From Homalodisca vitripennis (lineage: Eukaryota > Arthropoda > Insecta > Hemiptera > Cicadellidae): 64,000 bases of DNA. This document shows positions 12,666-25,300 of this stretch, piece after piece (positions within the stretch are counted from its first letter, which is position 1; every line of letters begins with the position of its first letter). Under the pieces are notes generated by a model, which was not told the DNA's origin, did no database searches, and saw only the letters and a program-made list of their open reading frames with translations. The DNA lies in contig NC_060208.1 in assembly GCF_021130785.1 (NCBI RefSeq), positions 54,106,501 to 54,170,500 of the forward strand, given 5' to 3'. The position numbers and the translations under genes are program-made.

Positions 12666-15600
12666 CCTTTCAAATTATATATTAAAAAGAAATTATTAAC
12701 ATTAAAACATAAAAACATAAACCATAAAACAATAGCAAATTGTGCATTCAAATCGATTACCTTTATTTATAAACTAAAATAGTTGAAAATATAAAAATGT
12801 ACCATCACAGTTTACTTGGAAACTGGAACCTCGTGCAAAAGGTACAACAGATAAATTCCACTATTGCAATTTATTTTACTTATATTTCCTATTACTTAGT
12901 GTTTGAAAATACTGAGGAAAGTTTCTCATCACCCGGTAACATGATGCAAAGAGCGCACTAAATGTGAACTAGACTTCCACAAATGAAGTTTTCCTTAATG
13001 CAAATCACGCTTTCGACACATTTCCGTGAATTGATTGTAGAGGTGATATTATTAATTGGCAGAATAAAAATTTCTGTTAGGATGGAATAAAAAATTAATG
13101 CTTTGTCATTCAAAATGTACTTTAATAGTGTAACAATCTGTTCATTACCCCGTTCAATTTCTTATCTTCAGAAATAAACTACAGAATTACAGTACACCAT
13201 AAAAATACTAACACGTCTCTTACAGATGCTTTGTGGGCTGCTGTCAGCCTTGGGAGAGATACAAATTGTGCTTGTATTACCGTTATACTTATATGGGTAA
13301 GTCTATACACTGAATATAAATTATAAACAATTACTATTAACACATAGTCGTATCATCTACAATTTATTAGTAGTGAGACACTAAAATGTAAGTAGTTTCT
13401 ATATGAAAACATTTATTCGCTATTTATCAGTTTTTAACCGTTTTTCCGTGTTAAAAGCAGAGTCTCAGATGCGCGACCGGCAGCTAACTGGCGCTTAAAA
13501 ATTGTTAAGTAAAACGCCAACATGTTGGTAACAGTATGCACACACAGTTTTTATTTAGGGAATTCGATGATGTCATTTTACTACAACAACATGCTATACA
13601 ACAATATCTGCTATGATCAGCAGTTTATGCTATGCGGTTTCCCTAACATTCGAAGTTTTCTTCTGAACACTAAATGTGTATTAATGATTCCCAAAGTAAA
13701 CATGATAAATATTTCTGTTTTATTCAAGTAATACTAAATTTCTCCACAGAACGTCTTTATCAACATTCGTTAACATAACTTATTTTATAAGAAACGACAA
13801 TATTTAAAAAAAAATAATAAAAAATATAAGTTAATTCATTCATTAAATTTTACTTGCTAGCAATTTTAAGTATTCAATAAACAATTAAAAGGAATAAATA
13901 ATAAATTATAGTATGCGCCATTGGCCAGTATAAAACTTAAGTACATTATGTTCTCAATTATTTATCCATTGACCTTGGGAAGATTGATAACAGTTTGCAG
14001 AACTCTTTCCTTGGAGAAAATCCCTGTAATTCCACAAAGAGTGATCAAATTCACTTTTCTACGTTTTTTTTGATTTTAGGGCTGTGAATAAAAAAAAAAA
14101 CTATGGAAGCCGATATCGATTGTACCAACTTGATGCCCTTCCTTCTGAGTTTTAGTCGAAATGCCAGAAAGAACGGTCAGCCCGAACTAGAAGAATTGTT
14201 AGCCTAGCCACGTTATCCATTTATTTGTTAAAGTTTAGAAGCTGATAATTGTTTAAGCAGCGCAATAGATGTAGCCTTGTGTCTAGAGGTCACTCAGAAT
14301 TATATTCAGAGGTGGGTTTATTAAATTTCAAAATAGTTCTAACATTTTGAGGTTAACCCAAAAAAAAGCTGATCAGACCGCGCTCGGTTTCCGTTTCCTG
14401 TTGATAACGAAGGCCCTGCAGTACGGCTTCCTCCTTGTACGATTTCGCTGGTCGACTAATGAAAGCAACCCACTCCGACGGTACTTTTCAAATGTTCCAT
14501 GGCCTATTTCAGGCCGGATCTCGTTCAGATCCGAAACCACCGAAATTGAGCTAGGAAATTCGATATTACTACAGTGAATCGAATCCTTACAACAGCACAC
14601 CGAATGGAGGTTGTTATACTGAATTATGTACGATAAATAGACGAGTCTCTTGATATACTGTAGAATAGAGTATGAACAAATGAACAAGAATACCAATAAT
14701 GACATAAGCTGTTTCTATTTTATGTTCTAACTGATAGATGATTTGTTTAAAGTCAAAAAATTGTAATTTTCTTGATAAATCTTAACTTTCTTAAACCTGT
14801 AATCTATAGACTAAATACTAGAGCAGTTCTGCTTCTCCAATATTAACTAACAATTTGGAATAATAGCCTCAATTTCTTAAAAAAAAAAAAACTGGAAAAT
14901 AAGTTTGATATTTGTATGCGTGTACCTTATAAAGTAATGTGCATCTAAAACCACACGACAAATTACTAGGATGTGTTTGGCATATTAAGAATATTTTTCT
15001 TGCATATATTTATTTAGGTGTTAAATCCTCCAACTATGTTTGAAACGTAAATGGGTTTTAACTACAAAAATTAAATTATTGAAACAAAGTCAAGAATAAG
15101 TCAAAATTATTAGAGTATTACAATTTTTTAATCCTAGTCAGACTCTACTTTATTTGTTAACACTACTGTGCAGTAAATTAGAGACTTTTGAAATGTACTC
15201 ACCATACTTCATAATTCTAATGACCTCTATATGTCTAATTTACGTCACTATATCAAACTCTGACATCGCTAGTATTCAAAGTATTGTAAATTACTTAAGT
15301 CCTGAAAAATTAATAATTCCTTTTTTGAAAAATTAATAATTACCTTTTTATGTTCTTCGCGAGTGGATGAATCTACGAAAATTGGGGCCTATAGAAATTT
15401 CGCATGATCCTATGTGCTAACCTAAATTCGCCTTTAAAATCAAAATCTACTAAAAATACACGTTGTACTAAATTTCCCTTTTATCCTTATTTTACCCACA
15501 CTGTGTAAGTTAGGTTATTCCAAGCAAACATTAAGAGAAATTGGTCAGTCATATCTAATCAGTGTGAAGATAAAGTGCCTAATTTATATTCAATTAATTA

Positions 15601-15723
15601 TTTTGACATCTAAAAAATCGAACGAAATGACGTGAGTACGACTATACCAGCTTAAGCCAGAAATCAAGAACATTTCTACGTTTGACTGGTTTGACGGTAT
15701 TTGTGCAAATTTCATTAGCTCAC

Positions 15724-15914
15724 CTTGAAGATCGGATCCAGAAGATGCCGACCGACCCGGAACGCTAGTGTACGCTACTGCGACATTATTGGGGAGATAG
15801 GGGAATCGTAGAGGCACCCGGGTGGAAATTTTGAGCGGAATTCAATGTAATTGAGTTGAACGTGGGGATGGTGGTGGGAGGGCGGGGGGTGGAGTTGAAA
15901 GAGAGAGTTTTATA
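15724..15914 (-). promoter_or_regulatory. Candidate TATA promoter and non-coding first exon inside the large intron
   Basis: A CpG-bearing island around 15724-15990 carries a minus-strand TATA box (TATAAAA, plus coordinates 15908-15914). It is followed by a pyrimidine/C-rich leader and a strong donor (TTCAAG|GTGAGC, exon end 15724). No frame stays open across the stretch from the nearest upstream acceptor-like site (15993-15994), which argues for a 5' untranslated exon over an internal coding one. It sits between the exons at 18111 and 8413 on the same strand, so it could be an alternative promoter for a short isoform; the first in-frame ATG would then be in the exon at 6155. The start site is not clear: initiator-like TTCAACTC copies lie nearer and farther than the usual 30 nt. 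Confidence 0.38.
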
Positions 15915-18110
15915 GAGGCTGGAGGCAGCGTCGCCGTTGCGTCGCGACGTCGCTATTTCGACGCTCCACACCGAGATAGACAGCGATGTAACCTAAAGCG
16001 GATTATATCCCTTATCTTCTTTTTACCACGGGGATATAATCGTCTGTGCGAACTGAGTCAAGTAGTTAGTAGTTATTTAATATATATATCCATATCAATG
16101 GATTGCCCATTAATGTTCAAAATAGTAATGTTTGAATAAATATATGAAATTAAAATCATACACTTCGTGGTATTTTCTCGGTTGAAATAAATCAAGATAA
16201 AAGCTTTAAAAGAATCCAGGTTCTATATCATTCCTATGCCTTCTTGTGTGTTTCTTCCTAGTACACGTTGCAGTTGCAAAATATTAATTTTGAATAATGT
16301 ATTTCACTTAAGCTTTAGCCGCATCACAAATAAAATATTTTTTTCTGGTTTCAAGTTGCTTCAACTTTACAAAACCGACATACAGTATTAATAAACGTGT
16401 CAAGACACATAACGATAGGATAAACACATCGTTATGGCACATAGTTCGTAAGGATCGGTAAACACATACATATAGAAAATTAAATTAAAAATTATGTAAC
16501 ATGCAGCCCATATCATGAAACATTTACAAATATTTAATGTACCTTCAAACTGCAATGTCTAGTTTCTTTTTCAACTTTATGCTCATAAAAATGAAATAAC
16601 ACAATAACCGATTTTTCTGTATTATTCTCTCACGGTTATACAACATTTCACTAACATAGATGCACTTTTCAGATCTAGACGAAGGATAATGCAGGCACTT
16701 AAAAATCTTGCCGTTTAATTAGTTTCCTATTTCACTCCTGACAAAATATTGAACCGTGATTCAACTACCAATTCCATCTATATCGTGTCTGAGGGATGTG
16801 ACCACCAAATAAGGGGTCGAAGGAATATCTTGCTCCAATTTCAAAATAAAACCAAGGAAGTTAACAGTAAAGAAATTAAACTCTATTACCGCATTTCTGT
16901 TGGTATTGTTGCAGCATATTAATAGCAGTTAATTTTCTTAATTTCTGGATTTTTTAATTTACGTGTCAAAATATTTTATTGTTTTTCGGTGTAATTTAAA
17001 TGTAATTATTTGTTTGATTTTTGTAACAATCATAAGATGAAATGTTATTTATTAATTTCTTGTTGACGCAGGCGCAGATTAAGGTTAAGAAAGAACCACG
17101 TGGCCCTAACTTTGCCAGTATTAATGAACTTTTCATTTCACTACTCATGCATGTACCTGTTTTTTGTGGGATCGTAATAGTTAATTACTTATTTGACTCA
17201 TTATAAGCTGTTCGTAATTATAAGGAAACAGTGTTAAATTGGAAGGCACTCCTTAACTATAACGTCACCTTTTATATAAGCTATACTCTTATCTTTCAAA
17301 ATCTCGTAAAACACACAAAAGTTAACCGTCAATAAATATATAATATTATCCTCTGGTTACAGGTTATCTATACTGTTGCAGCGTACTATATATAATATAT
17401 TTTTTTTTTTATTTTAAGAAAAATGATATTTTATAAGTACAAATGTACGAGATTGGAAAATTAATTTAATTTCTGTGTTCCTATATACGAGTGAAACATG
17501 ATGCTTTTACAGCAATATTTTACTTTTTTGCTTTTTTTGGAAATATTTTGCTTTTTATTGCTTTTGAATTAAAATAGAATGTTAACGTTATAAATAAAAA
17601 TGACACATTTAATATTAAGATCTATTACCAACAGTAGGTGATTATCAAAGCCAAAACGATACAAACCCTCTTAAACCAGTATGTTGAGTAAAGGCCCTGA
17701 CAAGTTTAATATTGTCTTCAAGTATCTAGTTTTGAATATTTTCACTAATTTATCCTCTAATCATCTTAATAAATACTTTTGGCGTTCAAAATTTTGTTTA
17801 ACTTGATGATTTCCAACTTCCTTTATTTTTTGAAAATGGGAGTTTGATTTTACTCATATATAGACCCGTTATACCTGCTAAGTGTACTTTTTATAGGGTA
17901 AGAGGTTTACATGCGACATAAATAAAATTACTGGTGTTAATCCCTACCGCTTGTACTAGATCACAGTTTACCAGATAATAATGTACAACTGGAGACTGGC
18001 ATAAATATTGGGAATTCTGTGTTTAATTAGATTTATTGATTACGATTGTGTGAGGTGATAATGTTCTAAAATGCATGAATTAACTAGCGTATCGTGATGA
18101 CATCACTTAC

Positions 18111-18281
18111 CATCGGTGGCCTGATGGGCTGGGGGAGGGTGGGGCAGCTCAATGGGGGGCCACGGGGGGCGGGCGGTGTTGCGGCCGGGCGGAGAGCCCC
18201 CTAACATGGCGGCTACCACGGTAGGCCCCCCCTGCCCCCCCGGTACCCCGGGCACGGCCGCCCCTGGCCCGTAGCACCCGC
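18111..18281 (-). CDS. Internal coding exon, Pro/Gly-rich, same minus-strand gene
   Basis: The exon is 171 nt with acceptor TTGTGTTTCAG|GC (AG at 18283-18282) and donor GATG|GTAAGTG (GT at 18110-18109). Only one of three frames is open throughout; it enters with two bases and leaves with one (phase 1 to phase 1). The product is low complexity: GCYGPGAAVPGVPGGQGG, then PTVVAAMLGGSPPGRN, ending IELPHPPPAHQATDG after joining to the next exon. Such Gly/Pro-rich segments are usually disordered. The last base plus the GT opening the exon at 8413 make a Gly codon, so these two are phase-compatible neighbours about 9.7 kb apart. The strong GC content stands out from the 35%-like surroundings. I recognise no domain. 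Confidence 0.7.
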
Positions 18282-19038
18282 CTGAAACACAACATCACGA
18301 CCATGAGTAAACCATTTGAAACATGCAAATCAAATGTTTTAAAATAAGGAAGTTTTAGGAGAAAACTCTGAAAATGTCCACATTGTTTTGGCTGTATTTT
18401 TAGCCTAGTTCTATTATGAGCAGATAATTTATAATGTAAACACGTTATGTTCAATAATTTGAACCTTTAAAAATATCTTCTGATCTTATTGAGGAACATG
18501 CTGTACTGCTTTAATATACATATAATGTATTTATTTACGTGATTTGATTGTCTTATTAATGGCATTATTTATCACATCCAACTCTTTGTTTGACACTATA
18601 CGATGTTACATTTTCCTTTATTAAAGGTAGTAGGTTTAAACATTTAGATCATCTTTAATGGTTGCGAATACATTATTTTACAAAATTATCTAACCGAAGG
18701 CTAACCGCACCATCTTAATCAAATAACATTTTACTATCGATACCATCCCAATCAGAGTACAATTTAGTATTTGGCAACATTAATTTCTTGTTTACATCCA
18801 ACGTTAATTAGATTATAGTGCCCACGACCAAACATAAACAGAGGGATATTCATTTTGCTTGTTAGACCATGCTGAATTTTATAACACCTACGTAACTACT
18901 GCTAGGTATGTCGTTATTTTATTTGTGAGCTGTGATAGTTGGAAATTACGGGATAGTATTCATGAGGGACTTCCTTACTGATCGTAATTTTAATATATGG
19001 TGTCCTCTGTTCAGTTTGTTATTGGCGATGGAAGGTTT

Positions 19039-19107
19039 GACAGGATAACAGGGTTTTGGACATTTTCCTTCGTTATATGTTACAAAAGGTATTACGTTAT
19101 ACGTTAT
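19039..19107 (-). repeat. Dispersed repeat family, copy 2, inverted relative to copy 3
   Basis: The minus strand reads TACCTTTTGTAACATATAAC, then GAAGGAAAATGTCC and CCTGTTATCC, matching copy 3 nearly base for base. With copy 3 it forms an inverted pair with a spacer of about 215 bp. It lacks the CTGACGA segment. Confidence 0.7.
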
Positions 19108-19321
19108 AAAAAAAGGTTTTCGTGTTAGTAATCCCACTTTCATCCGTGCTGGCGTGATGTGTCATTGTGTTCCTAATACTCGTAACTTGTGCTCGGGACT
19201 TGCATTCTCTGCACTGACAACGCCTGGACTAGACTAAAAGCAGATTTTGTGTATGTTTGAACCCTTTTCTTTACCTTCTTTTCTTCTATCTGTTCTTTAT
19301 TTTTGTATGTACTAATACTTC

Positions 19322-19416
19322 CCCCACCTGACGAAGAGGATAGACTCCAATCCCCGAAACGTTGTGTTACACCTTTTGTAACATATAACGATGGCAAAAT
19401 GTCCGAAATCCTGTTA
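19322..19416 (+). repeat. Dispersed repeat family, copy 3, with hammerhead-core-like CTGACGA...GAAAC
   Basis: CTGACGA (19328-19334) is followed by a foldable GAGGAT/ATCCCC stem with one mismatch (19336-19341 and 19350-19355) and GAAAC (19356-19360). A second hairpin follows from CGTTGTGTTAC and GTAACATATAACG. The layout resembles a hammerhead core in a retroelement tail. The base after the second stem (GAUG) does not give an NUH cleavage triplet, so ribozyme activity is doubtful. Confidence 0.65.
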
Positions 19417-20393
19417 GTCTGCTGTCCTCTGTTATACTCAGCACAGTCCACTGATTGGAATCCTGGTGAAGCGTGCCCTTTATAACACCAATCTCAAACG
19501 AAGAAGGAAACACACCCAACTCCTGCTAATAATCAAAGAGGCTGTGTGACGAGAAGATCGTTTGTATTGGTACACCATCGCTAAGGACCCTCTCAAAGGG
19601 TGTGCAATTGAATTACGTGCGGCAAGGATGGAGTATGGGCATTTCCTTAGCAACCGCTTCCAATACGCGCCAATCCGCACCAAACGAGCATATCCAACAC
19701 AAATGTATGGACGTAATTGAATTCGTTAAAAAGTAATGTGCAGATCCCACTATACAGTCATCATTATCTTATAATGAATAATAAATTTACATTCGATTAC
19801 GACAAAATAATGTGTCTAGCCACAAATTCTTACCAACATAAACGTCTGAAATTACTTTGTTAACCCTTTCGCCACCCTCAAAAGCACATTTGAGACAAAA
19901 AAGCGACGAAAAGTCATTTCCATTTCTTACACTGTATATGACGTCACGCGCGTTATCTAACAAAATGTCAATTCGTAGTAGTCCATGCAAATAGGGAGCA
20001 ATAGACCTAACTACGTTTTACTGCAGTTTCAATCAACTAGGAGGTTAAAATACAGTAAGCACAGCAAACAAATATTGCAATCAAATAAAATGATCCTTTA
20101 TGATATTCACAAACATCTAATGGTTCCCATATATAGTTTATATCATTATAAAACTACAATACAATATTAAAACGAAATTTCTACAACTTAAAAACCATAT
20201 AGTGTATACAAGAAATAAAATATGAAATTCACAGATAAATTTAATTTATTTTTAAACCTTATAAGTTAATGTTATTAATAACGGCTAACGATATACACTT
20301 TCTACAGAAAAGTATCAATATAACATAACTTGCAAACTTAAATGCTATGTTAAATGTTACAGATTTACTTTTATAAAGCAAACACTCAAAACG

Positions 20394-20612
20394 CTTACAA
20401 ACTCTGAGGCGCAGTTGTTTACTGCGCATTCTCCCGAACCATTACGTGGCGTGATGTGACATTCCACCTCCGTATAGCAAGCAAACACTCCGTTACATGA
20501 CGTCACGTGACGTCCCGTGGCCTGACGATCGGCCTCTGCGTAGCTAGTAAACACTGCGTTATATGACGTCACGTGACGTCCCGTGGCCTGCGATCGGCCT
20601 CCGCGTAGCCAG
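20394..20612. repeat. 66 bp tandem duplication carrying CRE/E-box palindromes
   Basis: Two near-identical 66 bp units place TGACGTCACGTGACGTCCC at 20498 and 20564. A third, degenerate unit (ATTACGTGGCGTGATGTGAC) lies to the left. The core GACGTCACGTGACGTC is a perfect 16 bp palindrome in which TGACGTCA (CRE/ATF type) sites overlap a CACGTG E-box. Each unit also has GATCGGCCTC and AAACACT(C/G)CGTTA. This could be a regulatory element or a remnant of a CpG-rich repeat. Confidence 0.75.
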
Positions 20613-21402
20613 AAAAAAATGACAGTAAGATAAAGGTTGGTTTTAGATAAATCTTTTAATACTATTTAATTCCGCTAGTCCAAATATTATGATAAAAGTA
20701 GGACAGTTCGGGAAAGTACACCACTTGGTTCCACATGATCCGTCAGAACGACTAATACAACGGTCTATCGGCCGACTACGAGAATTACAATCAAGGTTAG
20801 CGCCTGAACCGTGAATGATCACATCTGGACCAAATCAGTCATTCAACATTGCAATGGTCCTGCAACCTCGATCCTCTCGCCACACTGACTCCTGCCACCA
20901 CGAAATTTGCTCATTACAGAGGATTATCACGTCCGGACCAATAAAACTCCAGCTAAAGAACTCCGAAGAGGGCTACAACTTAAATTTTACATTTAATACT
21001 GGCCGAAGTCGCCCTTCAAATAGTCAAGAAGACTGTGGTATTTATTTGATTTTAATCCATGATGACCAGATAATTTTTAACCACAGGTCCTTGTCACTAT
21101 TCTCATCTTTATATCAGTATTTTACTTATCATAAAAAATGTGTATATTGTTTTATAATCACAAAATAACGCTATAACACTTCAAAAACGTATTTATGCAA
21201 CTCATCTCATACCTTGTGCGTTTATCTAAAATCCTAATCAGTACACTCCTAGCCTTTAGGAAATTACTAATAATTAGTTTAAAGTACGAGTTTAATTAGT
21301 TTTTTTGAGGAAATATAAATTAGTAGACCATTATATAAAAAGCCAAATAATAACAAGTTATTGCAAAGAAAACACGTGGAGTTTCACGAGGAGTTTCGGC
21401 AG

Positions 21403-21404
<2 letters not shown>

Positions 21405-21476
<72 letters not shown>

Positions 21477-21494
21477 GCGAGATAGATAGATAGA
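21405..21494. repeat. (GA)n microsatellite grading into (GATA)n
   Basis: About 30 pure GA units, then GACAGAGAGAGCGA and a short GATA run. A second GA-rich patch lies at 21533-21558. The SLSLSL and REREREs reading frames across it are artefacts of the dinucleotide. Confidence 0.95.
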
Positions 21495-22749
21495 GGACAG
21501 AACGGCTCCTTTGGTGCGACAGAGAGCGTGTGAAGGAGAGGGAGAGAGAGAGAGAGGGAAGTAGGCGGACACTTGCAGGCGGGTGCGTGGGGAGGAGAAT
21601 TGGCAACACCGCGCACTTTTGGCGCTCAACCATCGGCGTTGGCGCAGGAAGTATAATTAACCTAACTGAGGCAATTTTGGGGACTTTTCAGCTCCAATAT
21701 CACATAAAAGCTGGTACAGATACACACCGCTTAGGTATTTAAAAATTAACAATGTGAAGAGAAATTCCATACTAAATTGCAAAACAAACAAGAATTTAAC
21801 ATAAATTAAATCAATTTTTTATACACTAATAATAACAATTTCATTATAATTTGTTAAAAATAAAACTAATATATAGACACCATTCATACCTTTTAGGAAA
21901 TTAAATGACAATGAAATAAGTTTAAGTAGCACAGACTGTATCTTATTTACTCAATTTGCGCAGTTGCAAATTTTCAACAAGGTTCCAAAATATTTGTATT
22001 TATAAGTTAAAGACAAACTAGGTTAAAACATGCATCTAGCCACCCCCTCAGCTTCAAGACATGTACATTACTCGTATGTTTGTCATCGTTGTCGTTGTGC
22101 TGGAGTGGGAAACATTACTTAGAATTACTGTGTACATTTCCTTATGTCACTAGACAAACCACCGTACACAACATTCAGCAACGATGTCCAGCGTACAAGC
22201 CTACATTCAGTATGATTCCCTACTACAAACAAATTCTGATAACGCTGTTTAGCAGAGCTTGGGCGACAATTTCACACTTTTTCCTGGCGCAAACAAATTT
22301 GGTTGCCCAGAATGCATACAATATATACTTTGAATGATTTATAATTACAAATGTTATAAAGGTGATATATTCTAGCATTTAACAGTGCACCTTGCATACT
22401 TACACTTTCCGTTACAATACTCAGAGTATATTTAGACATACTTTTACAACATTTAAAACAGTAAGGGTTTAATTTGTCGAAGTTACTGTTCGTGCACAAG
22501 GAAAACTGCTGTAACGAAGGAAGAATTTACACTTAAAAGTTATTAAAAATCGACCCGGGTACAAATTACCATCTCGTGTATTTTAATGCAATGCCACGCT
22601 GGGATATACTGGCTCCACTGTTATTCGAGTAGAGACGAGAGAGAGCGGAGATCCCACTGTCAAGTGTTAAAAAGCATGACGGGAGATATCCAGTTGCAGT
22701 CGCTTGATCGGATGTCAACATTTGTTGCGTAACGAAGCGGCAAGATAAA

Positions 22750-23563
22750 AAACATCGCATACAATAATGTAACGGAGCAGTGCACTCTGGAGGCATCACC
22801 TGACGTAATGAATTTGTGGTTGTAAGAATTGTACTCAATAAAACATCGCATACAATAATGTGACGGAGCAGTGTACTCTGGAGGCATCACCTGACGTAAT
22901 GAATTTGTGGCTGTAAGTATTGTACTCAATAAAACATCGCATACAATAATGTGACGGAGCAGTGTACTCTGGAGGCATCACCTGACGTAATGAATTTGTG
23001 GCTGTAAGAATTGTACTCAATAAAACATCGCATACAATAATGTGACGGAGCAGTGTACTCTGGAGGCATCACCTGACGTAATGAATTTGTGGCTGTAAGT
23101 ATTGTACTCAATAAAACATCGCATACAATAATGTGACGGAGCACTGACGTAATGAATTTGTGGCTGTAAGTATTGTACTCAATAAAACATCCCATACAAT
23201 AATGTGGCGGAGCAGTGTACTCTGGAGGCATCACCTGACGTAATGAATTTGTGGCTGTAAGTATTGTACTAAATAAAACATCGCATACAATAAAGTGACG
23301 GAGCAATGTACTCTGGAGGCATCACCTGACGTAATGAATTTGTGGCTGTAAGTATTGTACTAAATAAAACATCCCATACAATAATGTGACGGAGCAGTGT
23401 ACTCTGGAGGCATCACCTGACGTAATGAAATTGTGGTTGTAAGTATTGTACTCAATAAAACATCCCATACAATAATGTGACGGAGCAGTGTACTCTGGAG
23501 GCATCAGCTGACTTAATGAATTTATGGTTGAAGTATTGTACTAAATAAAACATCGCATACAAT
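22750..23563. repeat. Satellite array, 91 bp monomer, about nine copies
   Basis: AAACATC (of AAACATCGCATAC or AAACATCCCATAC) recurs at 22750, 22841, 22932, 23023, 23114, 23185, 23276, 23367, 23458 and 23548. The spacing is 91 bp except one 71 bp monomer (20 bp deletion in 23114-23184) and a 90 bp last unit. Monomers are about 95% identical or better, with two alternating sub-variants (ATCGCAT and ATCCCAT). Each contains GGCATCACCTGACGTAATG and an AATAAA. Long minus-strand ORFs here (CRVHCSVTLLYAM-type repeats) are a by-product of the 91 bp period cycling through all three frames. Confidence 0.95.
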
Positions 23564-24624
23564 TGAACAACTTCCTATTTTTGCGCCACCGCACTAGCAG
23601 AAATGTTATTTTGTAATGATATTTATTTTATACACTAAAGTGTTAGTAACGCTAACAATAAACATAATTACATAAACAAACAAAACGACTGTGCATAGAT
23701 GAAGAAAGGTTAAAAATAAAGTGTTGTGTTTAAAGAGTTGTATGCATAACCACAATTTTAGTTAATAAATAAATAATTTCAAAACTGACACTAATATTTT
23801 TTTATAAAAAACTAACTGTATTCCACTGTATCCAGACCATCATAGAGTTCTAGTCTAGAGTGACAGAGCACATTCTGTGGTACTAATTATATAACAACTG
23901 TTTATCTGTTCTTTAATACACATTGCGTGCTTGAGCCACAAAATGAAATCTGTGCGGTCTCATGGTCGTAGTATGGATTTCAGTATTATTCCTAATTAAG
24001 AGGTCAAGTTCAAATTATTAAATATGCTTAAGTTTTGGAAAGATAAATTTTTACTACTTTACACGGATCTTAATTGATTTTCCACTGTGGAATAACCAAC
24101 ACTGTGTGTTTAAAAACACATGGTCAACGTTATTGTTTGTTGTTTTGTGTAAATACAGAGTTTTTACGCACTGTACGTTGTGTAAACATTTACCGTACAG
24201 AATAATTTTTACTTTCACTGCCACCCACGACAACCACAGAAGCATACATTTATGTAAAAACATAAAAACCCAAAATTAATTAAAATAATCCCAGAGTTTT
24301 TTGCAGACTAGATGTTTACAAGTATACCCAGTTTGAGCAAAAACACACTTGTTCGTTGAACTGCTCTAAGTTTGACGCTGCAATGGAAAAGTTGGAAAGG
24401 TAATTACTAGTAGTTTTCTCTGATCGACACGAACAAAGAGCTCAAGGTTCCGAAAGAATGTTCATGTCACTAATTCCTTGATATAAACAACAGAATGTTT
24501 GATAGGTACTGTGTATTTAGATATTAAGAGTAAGCGTAGTTAGCTTGATTAACAAACTACGCAATCGTTACCGGAATCACAGTAAATTTCTTATTTATAC
24601 TCAGACCTTCTTAAATTATGTCGT

Positions 24625-24995
24625 CCTCGACCCGTCTGTGTCTCTGCGATAACTCTTGACAGGAAGATCCTGGGGTCTTGAAACTTGGTAAATAGGTTCC
24701 TCTTAGTTCAAGAAAGAACATAGATGTTTGGGTCTACCTGAAAAAGGTCCGCCCGACTGTGAGATAACTCTTGATAGAAAGACCCTAGGGTCTTGTAACT
24801 TGGTAAATAGGTCCCTCTTAGTTCAAGAAATAACATAGATGTTTGGGTCTACCTGAAAAAGGTCCGCCCGACTGTGAGATAACTCTTGATAGAAAGACCC
24901 TAGGGTCTTGTAACTTGGTAAATAGGTTCCTCTTAGTTCAAGAAAGAATATAGATGTTTGGGTCCAACTGAAAAAGGTCTGTCCAACAATGAAAT
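24625..24995. repeat. Tandem repeat, 115 bp unit, about three copies
   Basis: AACTCTTGA starts at 24651, 24766 and 24881, exactly 115 bp apart. Each unit holds a GTCTTG(A/T)AACTTGGTAAATAGG block and the junction AAAAAGGTC(C/T)GYCC. The first and last units are more diverged than the middle. No coding capacity. Confidence 0.93.
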
Positions 24996-25131
24996 ATAAA
25001 CAAATTATTGTTTTCTAATAGATCTATAAAAATATAGAAAAACTAAAAATGCTTGAGATTCAACATTTTGTATATGGGGCTACAAACAACATTTCCTGCC
25101 AGTACACAGCAGGTTTTTTTGCTCTTGATCA

Positions 25132-25300
25132 TGTACAGTAAAATTACAGCATTTATATACGAGTATCACATTTTAGTAAAATTACAGCATTTATATATCA
25201 CATTTTAGTAAAATTAGGGCATTTAGATGTCGCATCTTAGTCAACTTAGATCATTTAGATATCACATCTCAGAAAACTTAAGGGCATTTAGATACCACCA
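25132..25300. repeat. Minisatellite, about 36 bp unit, five degenerate copies
   Basis: The core TTTAGTAAAATTACAGCATTTA(TAT) recurs with unit lengths near 35-39 bp and grows more diverged to the right (AGGGCATTTAGAT versions). Confidence 0.85.

Larger units (their letters stand above)
8504..18108. other. Large intron between the exons at 18111 and 8413
   Basis: Besides the 5S SINE, the 12.5 kb repeats and the 15.7-15.9 kb candidate promoter, it is AT-rich unique-looking DNA. Open frames at 14347-14577 (plus) and 14373-14705 (minus) overlap each other and have no recognisable product. I see no further exon. Confidence 0.5.

Noticed and set aside
21320..21633. Ser-Leu and Arg-Glu repeat proteins on both strands
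   Set aside because: They are translations of the (GA)n microsatellite in different frames and have no other coding sign.
22566..23504. A string of similar minus-strand proteins (MPPEYTAPSHYCM type)
   Set aside because: They are by-products of the 91 bp satellite; the period shifts the frame each unit, and there is no gene structure.
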